Positions 8,398 to 16,596 of a stretch of 64,000 nucleotides of DNA are shown here, piece after piece (position 1 is the stretch's first letter; each line of letters opens with the position of its first letter). The position numbers and the translations under genes are program-made. Under the pieces are notes generated by a model. That model searched no databases and was not told where the DNA came from. It was given only the letters and a program-made list of their open reading frames with translations. Source of the stretch: JAITVM01 sp031551135 (GTDB lineage Bacteria; Bacillota; Clostridia; Lachnospirales; JAITVM01); contig JAVBOA010000017.1 in NCBI GenBank assembly GCA_031551135.1, positions 31,687 to 95,686 of the forward strand, in the 5' to 3' direction.

Positions 8398-9347
8398 ATG
8401 TACTCTACTTTTTAGTACAGCAAACAATGTTTTTTTCCATACCGCTTTTAATTGTGGCATTGGGCGGAATGTTTTCGGAACGAAGCGGCGTTATTAATAT
8501 CGCTCTCGAGGGAATTATGATAATGGGAGCTTTTGCCGGAATTTTGTTTATCAATACTTTTCAGGCGGCACTGCCGGGACAGCCGATTTTGATTCTTGCA
8601 ATTTTAGTTTCAGCGGCTACCGGAATTTTGGTTTCGCTTACTCATGCTTACGCCTCAATAAATATGAAAGCGGATCAAGTTATAAGCGGTACGGCGATTA
8701 ATATGTTTGCGCCCGCATTTGCGATTTATGTTGCAAGAATGCTGCGTACAGTTCAGCAGATTCCGTTTATAAACCAATTTAGAATAGCGAAAGTTGCGGG
8801 TTTTGGAGATATCCCCGTAATCGGGCCTCTGTTTTTTCAAAATACTTATATAACAACTTATCTCGGTTTTATTATTTTGATTGTGTCTTGGATAGTTTTG
8901 TATAAAACAAAATTCGGATTGCGGCTTCGCTCCTGCGGTGAGCATCCGCAGGCGGCGGACTCTGTCGGAATCAATGTATATAAAATTAGATACGCAGGCG
9001 TTATGATTTCCGGAGCTTTAGCCGGAATCGGCGGTTTGGTTTTCGTTATCCCTACTTCGACAAATTTCAACGCTACGGTTTCCGGTTACGGTTTCCTTGC
9101 TTTGGCTGTTTTGATTTTCGGACAATGGCGTCCGGGAAGAATCGTTTTTGCGGCGTTTTTCTTTGGATTATTGAAAGCTGTTGCTTCTTCTTATTCGGGA
9201 ATTACTTTTATGCAGAATCTGCCGATTGCCAGCAATTTTTATAAAATGATACCGTATATTGTGACTTTGGTCGTTTTGGCGTTTACATCCAAAAACTCTC
9301 AAGCGCCTAGAGCCGAGGGTATTCCTTATGATAAAGGAAGCAGATAA
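8394..9347 (+). CDS. Nucleoside ABC transporter permease (YufQ/NupQ type)
   Basis: The second, 317-residue permease of the heterodimer. It has about eight to nine membrane segments, the INIALEGIMIMGAFAG motif and the loop FGLRLRSCGEHPQAADSVGIN. Coupled to the preceding gene by ATGA. Immediately after the stop, 9348-9359 reads TGAAAATAGTAT, an isolated end of the MITE-like family, just before uridine phosphorylase. Confidence 0.92.
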   Translation: MNVLYFLVQQTMFFSIPLLIVALGGMFSERSGVINIALEGIMIMGAFAGILFINTFQAALPGQPILILAILVSAATGILVSLTHAYASINMKADQVISGTAINMFAPAFAIYVARMLRTVQQIPFINQFRIAKVAGFGDIPVIGPLFFQNTYITTYLGFIILIVSWIVLYKTKFGLRLRSCGEHPQAADSVGINVYKIRYAGVMISGALAGIGGLVFVIPTSTNFNATVSGYGFLALAVLIFGQWRPGRIVFAAFFFGLLKAVASSYSGITFMQNLPIASNFYKMIPYIVTLVVLAFTSKNSQAPRAEGIPYDKGSR

Positions 9348-9359
9348 TGAAAATAGTAT
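9348..9359. repeat. Solo 12-bp end of the MITE-like family
   Basis: TGAAAATAGTAT, identical to the terminal 12 bp of the full elements, directly after the permease stop codon. Probably a deletion footprint; chance identity cannot be excluded for 12 bp. Confidence 0.5.
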
Positions 9360-9371
9360 AAGGAGAAGATT

Positions 9372-10127
9372 ATGGAAAAATTATATCATATAGATATTGA
9401 TGATTCGCATGGCGCGAAATATGCGATTTTGCCCGGAGACCCCGGCAGAGTTGAAAAGATAGCTCAATATTTTGATAATCCCCGCTTTTATCACCAAAAC
9501 AGAGAATATACAATTTGGCTTGGTGAATTGGAAGGCGAAACAGTTATGGCAATCTCGACAGGAATGGGCGGTCCTTCGACGGCGATTTGCGTTGAGGAGC
9601 TTTATCAAACGGGAGTGCGCAATTTCATACGCGTCGGAACTTGCGGCGGAATGGCGGAAGAGGTTGTCGGCGGTGATGTTGTTGTTGCGACAGGCGCAAT
9701 CCGAATGGAGGGCACGACAAAGGAATATGTCCCGATTGAGTTTCCGGCGGTTGCGAACCTTGAAATAACAAACGCTCTGGTGCAGGCTTCGAAAAATTTG
9801 GGATATAATTGGCATGCCGGAATCGTACAATGTAAGGATTCGTTTTACGGTCAGCACAGCCCAGCAAGGATGCCGGCCGGTTATGAATTGGAAGAAAAAT
9901 GGAATGCTTGGGTAAAAGCCGGATGTTTGGCTTCCGAAATGGAAAGCTCTACACTATATATAGTTTCGCAGATTCTTCGGGCAAGAGCCGGCTGTGTTTT
10001 GAATGTTGTTTGGAATCAGGAACGTGAAAAAGCCGGACTTCCTAACCCGCATTCGCATGATACTTCGCTTGGAATTAAAGTCGCTGTCGAAGCGATTAGG
10101 CTTTTGATTCAGGAAGAGAAAAAATAA
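9372..10127 (+). CDS. udp: Uridine phosphorylase
   Basis: A 251-residue nucleoside phosphorylase of the PNP/UDP family. YAILPGDPGRVEKIA supplies the phosphate-binding loop, and GGPSTAICVEELYQTGVRNFIRVGTCGG and the SEMESSTLYIVS ribose-binding segment follow. It cleaves uridine (possibly also deoxyuridine) with phosphate to uracil and pentose-1-phosphate. AAGGAGAAG precedes the ATG. It is the last gene of the transport block, linking imported or Cdd-derived uridine to the DeoC route. Confidence 0.93.
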   Translation: MEKLYHIDIDDSHGAKYAILPGDPGRVEKIAQYFDNPRFYHQNREYTIWLGELEGETVMAISTGMGGPSTAICVEELYQTGVRNFIRVGTCGGMAEEVVGGDVVVATGAIRMEGTTKEYVPIEFPAVANLEITNALVQASKNLGYNWHAGIVQCKDSFYGQHSPARMPAGYELEEKWNAWVKAGCLASEMESSTLYIVSQILRARAGCVLNVVWNQEREKAGLPNPHSHDTSLGIKVAVEAIRLLIQEEKK

Positions 10128-10132
10128 TATTT

Positions 10133-10174
10133 ATACTATTTTCAATATAAAGGATAGAAAAATGAAAATAGTAT
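10133..10174. repeat. Internally deleted MITE-like element (42 bp)
   Basis: Both outer ends are kept (ATACTATTTTCA and TGAAAATAGTAT) with a remnant of the AAAGGATAGAAA arm, but the central hairpin is missing. It sits directly after udp. Confidence 0.75.
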
Positions 10175-10178
10175 TATC

Positions 10179-10217
10179 TGCCGCATTTCCGGATATTTAG
10201 GATTGCGGCATTTTTTT
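10179..10217 (+). terminator. Terminator of the nucleoside block
   Basis: TGCCGCA pairs with TGCGGCA across an 18-nt loop, followed by seven Ts. Confidence 0.75.
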
Positions 10218-10291
10218 AATATACTTAAATTCGGATGTATCAGATTTTCAAATTCAGAACTCTGTAGTATAATTAAAGCAGGGGGATGCTT

Positions 10292-11173
10292 ATGAAAAAG
10301 AAGATTTTATCCGCTAAAAGCGATTTAATTTTTAAATTGATTTTTGGGGATACAAGGAATATTGATATACTAAAAGGGTTTTTAAAATCAGTTTTGAATT
10401 TGCCGGAAGATGACTACGAAAAAATAACATTGTTGGATCCTAATTTTCGAATTGATTCGCAGGACGGAAAATTGGGAATACTGGATATAAAGCTAAATAC
10501 TAAATCTAAAAAAGTAATAAATATCGAAATACAAGTTTTGAATGTTCCCGAATTAAAGGAGCGGATTTTGTTTTATGCATCAAAAATGATAACAGAACAA
10601 ATTGCTAAAGGTGAAAGTTATTTTCAGATTAAAAAAACAGTATGTATTGTGATAACCGACTTTGAATTAATAAAAGAGAATAACGAATATTTCAACAATT
10701 ACTCTTTGTTTGACAAAAATACGAAATCTCTATTTACAGATTTATTGGAAATTAATACTCTCGAATTGCCCAAACTGCCGCAAAAAAACGATAATACGAA
10801 ATTATGGAACTGGTTAAAGTTTATTAATGCAGAAAGCGAGGATGAGTTAGATATGTTAGCTGAAACTGACCCTCAAATAAATAAAGCCGTAGCGGTTTTA
10901 AAAGAATTAAGTGATGACGAAAGAACAAGAATGATAGAAGAAGCAAGAGAAAAGGCCAGACGCGATGAAGAATCGAGGTTGAGAGGCGCACGAGAGGAAG
11001 GACTAAAGGAAGGACTAAAGGAAGGGCAAAAAGAAGGGCAATATGAAAAAGCGCTTGAGATAGCAAAAAAATTGCTGAAAATAAAGCTTTCAATTAGTGA
11101 AATTGAGACAGTTACGGGACTTTCAAAGGATATTATTCAGAAGCTCGATTTAGAAAATCAAGATATAAAATAA
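10292..11173 (+). CDS. Rpn-family / PD-(D/E)XK nuclease-transposase family protein
   Basis: A 293-residue protein of the Rpn/YhgA-like group (PDDEXK_2). The N-terminus (SDLIFKLIFGD) and the core GILDIKLNTKSKK...NIEIQV carry the D-x(n)-E-x-Q nuclease motif. Near residues 230-250 a short tandem repeat, GLKEGLKEGQKEGQ, makes a charged coiled segment common in this family. ATG at 10292 is preferred over 10286 because AGGGGG then lies at the usual distance. Such proteins act in recA-independent recombination or as selfish or defence-linked nucleases. It stands alone between the salvage block and the pdu operon. Confidence 0.85.
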   Translation: MKKKILSAKSDLIFKLIFGDTRNIDILKGFLKSVLNLPEDDYEKITLLDPNFRIDSQDGKLGILDIKLNTKSKKVINIEIQVLNVPELKERILFYASKMITEQIAKGESYFQIKKTVCIVITDFELIKENNEYFNNYSLFDKNTKSLFTDLLEINTLELPKLPQKNDNTKLWNWLKFINAESEDELDMLAETDPQINKAVAVLKELSDDERTRMIEEAREKARRDEESRLRGAREEGLKEGLKEGQKEGQYEKALEIAKKLLKIKLSISEIETVTGLSKDIIQKLDLENQDIK

Positions 11174-11196
11174 TTTTAAAAATATTAAAAAAATAA

Positions 11197-11220
11197 GGGC
11201 GATGAGGAAACTCACCGCCC
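11197..11220 (-). terminator. Terminator of the pdu operon (possibly bidirectional)
   Basis: GGGCG-A-TGAG and CTCA-C-CGCCC form a hairpin with a GAAA tetraloop. On the minus strand it is followed by TTATTTTTTT, so it ends the pdu operon. The plus side (AAACTTTTATTAT) could weakly serve the nuclease gene. Confidence 0.8.
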
Positions 11221-11229
11221 AAACTTTTA

Positions 11230-11775
11230 TTATAATAAAGATTCAATCAATTCTTTTTTAGGGTTAGCGATAACGGTTTTATTAACAAGCAAGCCGCTTT
11301 CGCTTTGTGATTTACATCCGGCATCTACAGCCGAAATTACCGAAGCGGTTTCACCCGTCAGAATCACGAATGATTTGCCGCCGATTCCCGTGCCGAGGCG
11401 CAGGTCAACAATTTGTACATTAGACGATTTTACCGAGGTGTCTGCCGCAATAATCGCGGAAGCAACCGAGTAAAATTCCATAACGCCGATAGCTTTTATT
11501 TTATCGGGCATAGCGGCCATTGAAATCGCACGGATAACATCGGGATGTACCTTAGAAATCTGTATGGAATTAACAACAAATCCCCCACCCAATTCGGAGG
11601 CATGCTTCATCGAGTTTGCAACCGCCGAAACAAGTCCTGAAACCAAAATATAATACTTTCCGGGGCATGACGCTTTAGCATAAATCAAATCTATCTGACC
11701 GGATTTCAGCATAGCGTCGGCGACTTCGACACCGGCGGCGATACTGCTAAGCTCCATAAATCCAATTGTGTCCAT
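11230..11775 (-). CDS. pduT: Microcompartment shell protein PduT (tandem BMC)
   Basis: A 181-residue protein with two BMC domains in tandem (about residues 3-85 and 95-175), which assembles as trimers in the shell facets. Cys37 in ASCPGKY matches the cysteine that binds a [4Fe-4S] cluster at the trimer pore in characterised PduT, so an electron conduit through the shell is likely. It is the last gene of the operon, one base after pduS, its expected redox partner. AAGGAGG lies before the ATG. Confidence 0.93.
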   Translation of the reverse strand: MDTIGFMELSSIAAGVEVADAMLKSGQIDLIYAKASCPGKYYILVSGLVSAVANSMKHASELGGGFVVNSIQISKVHPDVIRAISMAAMPDKIKAIGVMEFYSVASAIIAADTSVKSSNVQIVDLRLGTGIGGKSFVILTGETASVISAVDAGCKSQSESGLLVNKTVIANPKKELIESLL

Positions 11776-11776
11776 A

Positions 11777-13102
11777 TCAAATACCTCCTTTAATCGTAAT
11801 TATATTATTAATTTCCGAAACAACACCGTCTATCGACGCATGAATATTGGCAGAAAGTTTATTTTCGGCAGCTCTCGCGATAAGCTGGCCCTTTATAACC
11901 GAATCACCAAGCGCGACGCAAGGCACTGCGGCTTCGCCAATATGTTGTTTAAGAGGTATTTTTACTGTACCGGAGCTAAGTTCTGAAAAACCGCTGACCT
12001 TATTGTTATACAAATCATAAAGACCCATTCGCGCCATGATTTTGGAAGGCGCAATTTTTCGGTATTCACGCATTTTTTCAGGATTCAAAGAATCTTGTTT
12101 ATTAACGTACTTTACTTTTAACTGAGATTTAACGTATTTATTTACCTGACGCGGTGAAAGATTCATCGGGCAGGCGTAGGTTTCGCAAACTCCGCATTCG
12201 CAGCAGATAAGCGCTTCTTCCAATATATCGTCGGCAATTAATTCTTTATCAAAATCCAAAGAAGCCATGTGGCGCATAATCATATGTGGACGCAATTTAT
12301 GACCAATCAGCTTTCGCGGACAGAGATCCGAACAGAACGAACATTGGATACATGCAGATTTCGCACGGTTTAAAATTTGTCTTACATTTGTAAAATGTAA
12401 TCTCGAATCGAAATTATTTTCTTTCGGAATCACGATGATTCCCGAAGTTGTTTTCGTAACGAATTTTTCCTCGTCTTTACCCGAAATAAATCCCATCATC
12501 GGACCGCCGTTTATTACAACATAATCCGAAATTCTTGCGCCGCCTGCGGCTTTTATACAATCATCAAAACTAATTCCGATCGGAACTTTTAAAACTGTCG
12601 GACGATTGACTTCGCCGGTTACGGTCAAAAATTTATGAGTTACAGGAATATCCTGCAACGCTTCAAAAACATTGTACATCGTGGCGATATTGGAAACAAC
12701 GCAAGAGACATTCAGCGGAATACCGCCCGGCGGAACAGTGCGCTTTGTGATGTCATAAACAATCATTTGCTCGTCGCCCGCCGGATAATAATTATCCAAT
12801 TCGTAGATTCTAATATTATTATATTTTTCCAAAGCAATTCTTAATTTTTGAATCTCGTTGGTATTTACGGCTTTTATCGCAATATATGTTTCTTTTGCGT
12901 TAATCTGCTTGGAAACGGAATCTATCGCGCTCAAAACCTCATCAGTGTGATTATTAATAATATATTTATCTGTATAAAGCAGAGGTTCACATTCGGCGGC
13001 GTTTATCAAAAAATACTCCACCGAACAATTTAGTTTTACATGAGTAGGGAAACCGGCACCGCCCGCACCGACTACCCCGGCATTAAAAATTTTATCCAGC
13101 AT
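11777..13102 (-). CDS. pduS: PduS, RnfC-like flavin/iron-sulfur cobalamin reductase
   Basis: A 441-residue RnfC-like protein. The N-terminal Gly-rich VVGAGGAGFPTH and an NDP-binding region (residues about 1-200) are followed by an SLBB-like segment. Two ferredoxin-type clusters follow, CIQCSFCSDLCPRKL and CCECGVCETYACPM. PduS passes electrons to cobalamin for reactivation by PduO, and probably across PduT. GAGGTG precedes the ATG, 12 bp after the pduP stop. Confidence 0.93.
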   Translation of the reverse strand: MLDKIFNAGVVGAGGAGFPTHVKLNCSVEYFLINAAECEPLLYTDKYIINNHTDEVLSAIDSVSKQINAKETYIAIKAVNTNEIQKLRIALEKYNNIRIYELDNYYPAGDEQMIVYDITKRTVPPGGIPLNVSCVVSNIATMYNVFEALQDIPVTHKFLTVTGEVNRPTVLKVPIGISFDDCIKAAGGARISDYVVINGGPMMGFISGKDEEKFVTKTTSGIIVIPKENNFDSRLHFTNVRQILNRAKSACIQCSFCSDLCPRKLIGHKLRPHMIMRHMASLDFDKELIADDILEEALICCECGVCETYACPMNLSPRQVNKYVKSQLKVKYVNKQDSLNPEKMREYRKIAPSKIMARMGLYDLYNNKVSGFSELSSGTVKIPLKQHIGEAAVPCVALGDSVIKGQLIARAAENKLSANIHASIDGVVSEINNIITIKGGI

Positions 13103-13114
13103 TTAAAAACACCT

Positions 13115-14497
13115 CTACTTTATGTTGAATCCATCTACCAAAATGCAGCGTCTTTTTCTGCAAAAAGATTTTGCCGAAGTCAAGCCTTCACCGGTAGGAC
13201 CGGCAATAGTAAATGTTGTATATCCTTCGCCGCCAACGCCGATTCCGGCATAAGACGGAGCGTTTTTAACAAAAATCGTAGTTTGGATTTCACGAGCCAA
13301 ACGCGAAAGATTGTCTATATTTTTGGAATGCATAATTGCCGTATGTCTGAAACCATGTTCAACAGCAACGGCTGTTTCGATTGCTTCGTCGATATTTTTT
13401 ACGCGTACAACAGGAAGTACAGGCATCATCAGTTCATGCTGAACAAAAGGATGTTCAACGCCAACCTCCATCGAAATAACTTTTATATTATCCCGAACCG
13501 GAATTCCGATTTTTTCGAGAATATACTGCGCTGATTTTCCGATAAATCCTTTGTTCACGTTATTATCAACAATCAAAAGATTTTCCAATTGCCTTAAAAT
13601 ATTTTCGTCACGAATAAAATACGCACCGTTGGCTTCCATATTAAAAATCAAATAATCGGCTACTTGTTCGCAAACAATAACTTCTTTTTCGGCGATACAA
13701 GGCAGATTGTTATCGAAGCTTGCGCCTAGAATTATATCCTTGGCGGCTTTTTCGATATTTGCGGTTTCGTCAACAACGGCAGGAGGATTTCCTGCGCCTG
13801 CGCCGATAGCTTTTTTACCGGAAGAAAGTACGGCAGTTACAACGCCCGGACCGCCTGTAGCGACCAGCATATTGATTTTTTTATGTTTCATCATCTTATT
13901 AACCTGCTCCATATTCGGCTCTTTGCAGGTAACGATAATATTTTTCGGACCTCCGGCCTCAACAATGGCTTTGTTAATAAGCGAAATACATTTTATAGAA
14001 ACATTTTTTGCGGTCGGATGCGGTGAAAAAACAACGCCGTTTCCTGCCGCAATCATTCCAATCGAATTGCAAAGTACAGTTTCCGTAGGGTTTGTAGTTG
14101 GAGTAATCGCGCCGATAATTCCGAACGGCGAATGTTCAACCAAAGTCAAACCATAATCGCCGGTCATCGATTCTGATCTCAAATCTTCAACGCCCGGAGT
14201 TTTATTGCTAACCAATTGATTCTTTAGTATTTTATCATGAACATTACCCATTTTGGTTTCTTCAACGGTCATTTCCGAAAACAATACAGCGTTATCGATA
14301 CCGACTTTTCTGATTACGTCGATAATTTCACTGCGTTTTTCCAGCGAAAGCTTAACCAATTGTTTTTGCGCAATAAAGCAAGCCTCAACAGCATCGTCCA
14401 TATCGTCAAAGATTCCAATGAGTTCTGAATCTTGATCTTGTATCTGAGACATTACTTTTTTCACGATATCAGATACAAGATTTTCAAATCCTTCCAA
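13115..14497 (-). CDS. pduP: CoA-acylating propionaldehyde dehydrogenase
   Basis: A 460-residue aldehyde dehydrogenase that oxidises propionaldehyde with NAD+ and CoA to propionyl-CoA in the compartment lumen. The N-terminal amphipathic helix FENLVSDIVKKVMSQI (residues 4-19) and the linker after it look like the encapsulation peptide that docks PduP to the shell. The catalytic Cys is in FDNNLPCIAEKE, with IGAGAGNPPAVVD and ITPTTNPTET also present. A 222-bp gap containing a MITE-like copy and another hairpin separates it from pduO upstream. Confidence 0.95.
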   Translation of the reverse strand: MEGFENLVSDIVKKVMSQIQDQDSELIGIFDDMDDAVEACFIAQKQLVKLSLEKRSEIIDVIRKVGIDNAVLFSEMTVEETKMGNVHDKILKNQLVSNKTPGVEDLRSESMTGDYGLTLVEHSPFGIIGAITPTTNPTETVLCNSIGMIAAGNGVVFSPHPTAKNVSIKCISLINKAIVEAGGPKNIIVTCKEPNMEQVNKMMKHKKINMLVATGGPGVVTAVLSSGKKAIGAGAGNPPAVVDETANIEKAAKDIILGASFDNNLPCIAEKEVIVCEQVADYLIFNMEANGAYFIRDENILRQLENLLIVDNNVNKGFIGKSAQYILEKIGIPVRDNIKVISMEVGVEHPFVQHELMMPVLPVVRVKNIDEAIETAVAVEHGFRHTAIMHSKNIDNLSRLAREIQTTIFVKNAPSYAGIGVGGEGYTTFTIAGPTGEGLTSAKSFCRKRRCILVDGFNIK

Positions 14498-14518
14498 AAA
14501 ATCACCTCCAAATAATTT

Positions 14519-14564
14519 GCGCGTTTGAGTAAAAATAAGCCAAACAAAATGAAATCAAACGCGC
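14519..14564 (-). other. Intra-operon hairpin between pduO and pduP
   Basis: GCGCGTTTGA and TCAAACGCGC are a perfect 10-bp inverted repeat with a 26-nt loop, about 20 nt before the pduP start. There is no T-run, so it is more likely an mRNA processing or stability element than a terminator. Confidence 0.55.
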
Positions 14565-14597
14565 TTTACGGTGCCGTTTTACAGAGGTAAGCACCTA

Positions 14598-14710
14598 ATA
14601 CTATTTTCATTTAGATAAGTAGAAAAAAATTTTTCACAGTGGAGCGTTTCGCGCAGGCTTCAAGCGCGAAATGAAATATTTTTTTCTATCCTTAATATTG
14701 AAAATAGTAT
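14598..14710 (+). repeat. MITE-like palindromic repeat, copy 3 (inside the pdu operon)
   Basis: A full 113-bp copy with the AGGCTTCAA loop type, inserted between pduO and pduP. All other pdu junctions are short, so this looks like an insertion tolerated inside an operon. Confidence 0.9.
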
Positions 14711-14719
14711 AATTTCATT

Positions 14720-15676
14720 TTAAAGCGAATCAAAACAAGCTAAAACTTCTCGGCCGATAATCATATCTTCTTCAACAGTTCCGCCGCTAACGCCGATAGA
14801 GCCGATTTGAACTCCGTCTTTAATAAGCGGGAATCCGCCGCCGAAAACAACAACATCAGGATCGCTCATATTGATTCCGTACAATGAGCCGCCCGGAACA
14901 GAAGCGTCCATGAGTTCATGTGTAGCCATTCTGAAAACCGAGGAAGTATAAGCTTTTTGACGGGCGATTCCGATACTGATAAGGATACAGCCCTCAAAAC
15001 GCTTGAAATAAAGCAAATCGCCATTAGGATCGGCAATAGCGAAACAAACAGGAACATTAATTTTTTTGTATGCCTCTTCAGCAGCCTTGGCTAATTTATC
15101 ATACATATCATCATTTAAATAACTCATTTGAAGATTCACCCTTTCTGCAACTTTTCTCACAAAATCATTGAAAATTTCGAACTTTGCTAAAATAAAAAGA
15201 GTATCCGAAAGTCTATTTAAAAATGTCAACAAAAGCGGGTCGACATATTCTTCTTTGGAAAGCGTAACGGCGGATCTTTCGGCGCGGCGCGCAACCGTTC
15301 GGGCAAAATGAATTGTAGAGGAGGCGAAAGTTTCGCCCGGCAATTCAAAGCCCTTCATCTTTCCAAAATCATGTTCGTATTTGTCAATTATATTTTCAAG
15401 ATATTTTACATCTTCTTGATTTATTTTTTCTTTCAGTTTTTCGCTTCCGGCAGAATCAGACGCAAGCTGAGCTCCCACAACAAACATTTTTTTCTGAATA
15501 TGACGAACATATTCTTTCAGATCGTCAAATTTCAAACAGGAATAAACCATTCCCAAAACGCTGTTAAGTTCATCGACATTGCCATAAGCAGAAACCCGAG
15601 TGTCATCCTTTGATATTTTTGTACCGCCGAATAAAGAGGTTTGACCTTTATCGCCTTTTTTTGTGTAAACGCTCAT
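14720..15676 (-). CDS. pduO: PduO cobalamin adenosyltransferase fused to a GlcG/HbpS-like domain
   Basis: A 318-residue two-domain protein. Residues about 1-170 are the PduO-type ATP:cob(I)alamin adenosyltransferase (N-terminal TKKGDKGQTSLFGG, ARTVARRAERSAV), which makes the adenosylcobalamin cofactor needed by PduCDE. Residues about 180-318 are the GlcG/HbpS (DUF336) domain with PVCFAIADPNGDLLYFKR and the GGFPLIKDG ending, a domain that binds haem in related PduO proteins. ATG at 15676 (MSVYTKK) is chosen because AGGTGA lies ahead of it. Confidence 0.94.
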   Translation of the reverse strand: MSVYTKKGDKGQTSLFGGTKISKDDTRVSAYGNVDELNSVLGMVYSCLKFDDLKEYVRHIQKKMFVVGAQLASDSAGSEKLKEKINQEDVKYLENIIDKYEHDFGKMKGFELPGETFASSTIHFARTVARRAERSAVTLSKEEYVDPLLLTFLNRLSDTLFILAKFEIFNDFVRKVAERVNLQMSYLNDDMYDKLAKAAEEAYKKINVPVCFAIADPNGDLLYFKRFEGCILISIGIARQKAYTSSVFRMATHELMDASVPGGSLYGINMSDPDVVVFGGGFPLIKDGVQIGSIGVSGGTVEEDMIIGREVLACFDSL

Positions 15677-15685
15677 AAAAATCAC

Positions 15686-15949
15686 CTACGTTTCAAGAGA
15701 ATCAATAATCCCGACAACTACTAAATCAACAGGAGTTTTTGGATTATCAAAAAGTGACCTAGCACTTGACCCGGCGCATAGCAAAACCTTTTCACCAATA
15801 CCGGCACCGAAAATATCTATAGCAACCTCGTCTTCGCCGATCGGAGAGCCGTCGGCGTTGAGTCGGCTGACAACAAGTAATTTGCAACCAATTAAAGAAT
15901 CGTCTTTTTGCGTGGAAACAACTGTTCCTTTAACAATTCCAATTTTCAT
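15686..15949 (-). CDS. pduN: Microcompartment vertex protein (EutN/CcmL, PduN)
   Basis: An 87-residue BMV protein that forms pentamers capping the polyhedral shell vertices. The start MKIGIVKGTVVSTQKDD and the C-terminal VDLVVVGIID are typical. ATG at 15949 is chosen over the longer frame because GGAGGG lies 5 nt before it. Its presence shows the locus can build a closed shell. Confidence 0.93.
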   Translation of the reverse strand: MKIGIVKGTVVSTQKDDSLIGCKLLVVSRLNADGSPIGEDEVAIDIFGAGIGEKVLLCAGSSARSLFDNPKTPVDLVVVGIIDSLET

Positions 15950-16010
15950 TGCATCCCTCCTACTCTGTTTATTTTCGGAGTTGAAGAACCGCAAATATTA
16001 CGGTAGCTCC

Positions 16011-16583
16011 TTATTTTTTGATGATGTTGATATTTAATTTTTTGGCCTCATCAATAGCCAATTGGGTTATTACAACAGAATTTTTGACATAAACTTCGTT
16101 TAAACCGCGGTACCTAAGCAAATCCGATTTCGAAAAAACATTGCCGTCAAATACCGCCGAATTGCTTGTTTTTTCTGTATTCAAAGCTTTATTTTCTTCA
16201 TAAAAGCTGATGTTAAAAGATTTCAAAATATCGATATATTTATTAACGAGTGATTTGTAAGAATCAGGCGAATTTGATAAACAAGGCCGCTTTAAAATAA
16301 TGACCTCACCGCCGGATAATACTACTTTATTAATAAATCTCAATAGCTCATCATCAGTAATAAGCATCGATAATTTAGAAATATATTCGATGGGCAGAGA
16401 ATCCAAAATTAGGGTGTTTGGAATTTCTTCAAACGAATTTATTATTTTAGGAAAAATGTAATTTCCCAAAAATTCATTTAATTCATTCGAATTTTTTTTA
16501 TCAACCAAATAAGCAAAGGTTTTTCGGTTAATAACGGACTCTACCGCATCAATAACAATTTTAATTAATCGTTCCAGTGTCAT
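16011..16583 (-). CDS. pduM: PduM-like microcompartment protein
   Basis: A 190-residue protein lying where pduM lies in the Salmonella-type order (after pduL, before pduN). The C-terminal segment FSKSDLLRYRGLNEVYVKNS, then VVITQLAIDEAKKLNINIIK, resembles the end of PduM and EutQ-related proteins, a motif of signal plus ALA-rich helix. The N-terminal part is an alpha-rich region I do not recognise. ATG at 16583 (MTLERL) follows AGGTGTG at good spacing. PduM is needed for compartment assembly in Salmonella. The assignment rests on synteny plus weak similarity. Confidence 0.65.
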   Translation of the reverse strand: MTLERLIKIVIDAVESVINRKTFAYLVDKKNSNELNEFLGNYIFPKIINSFEEIPNTLILDSLPIEYISKLSMLITDDELLRFINKVVLSGGEVIILKRPCLSNSPDSYKSLVNKYIDILKSFNISFYEENKALNTEKTSNSAVFDGNVFSKSDLLRYRGLNEVYVKNSVVITQLAIDEAKKLNINIIKK

Positions 16584-16596
16584 AAACACACCTGCT

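Noticed and set aside
9381..9857. 158-codon minus-strand frame across udp
   Set aside because: It is the antisense shadow of a clear uridine phosphorylase and has no ribosome site or domain.
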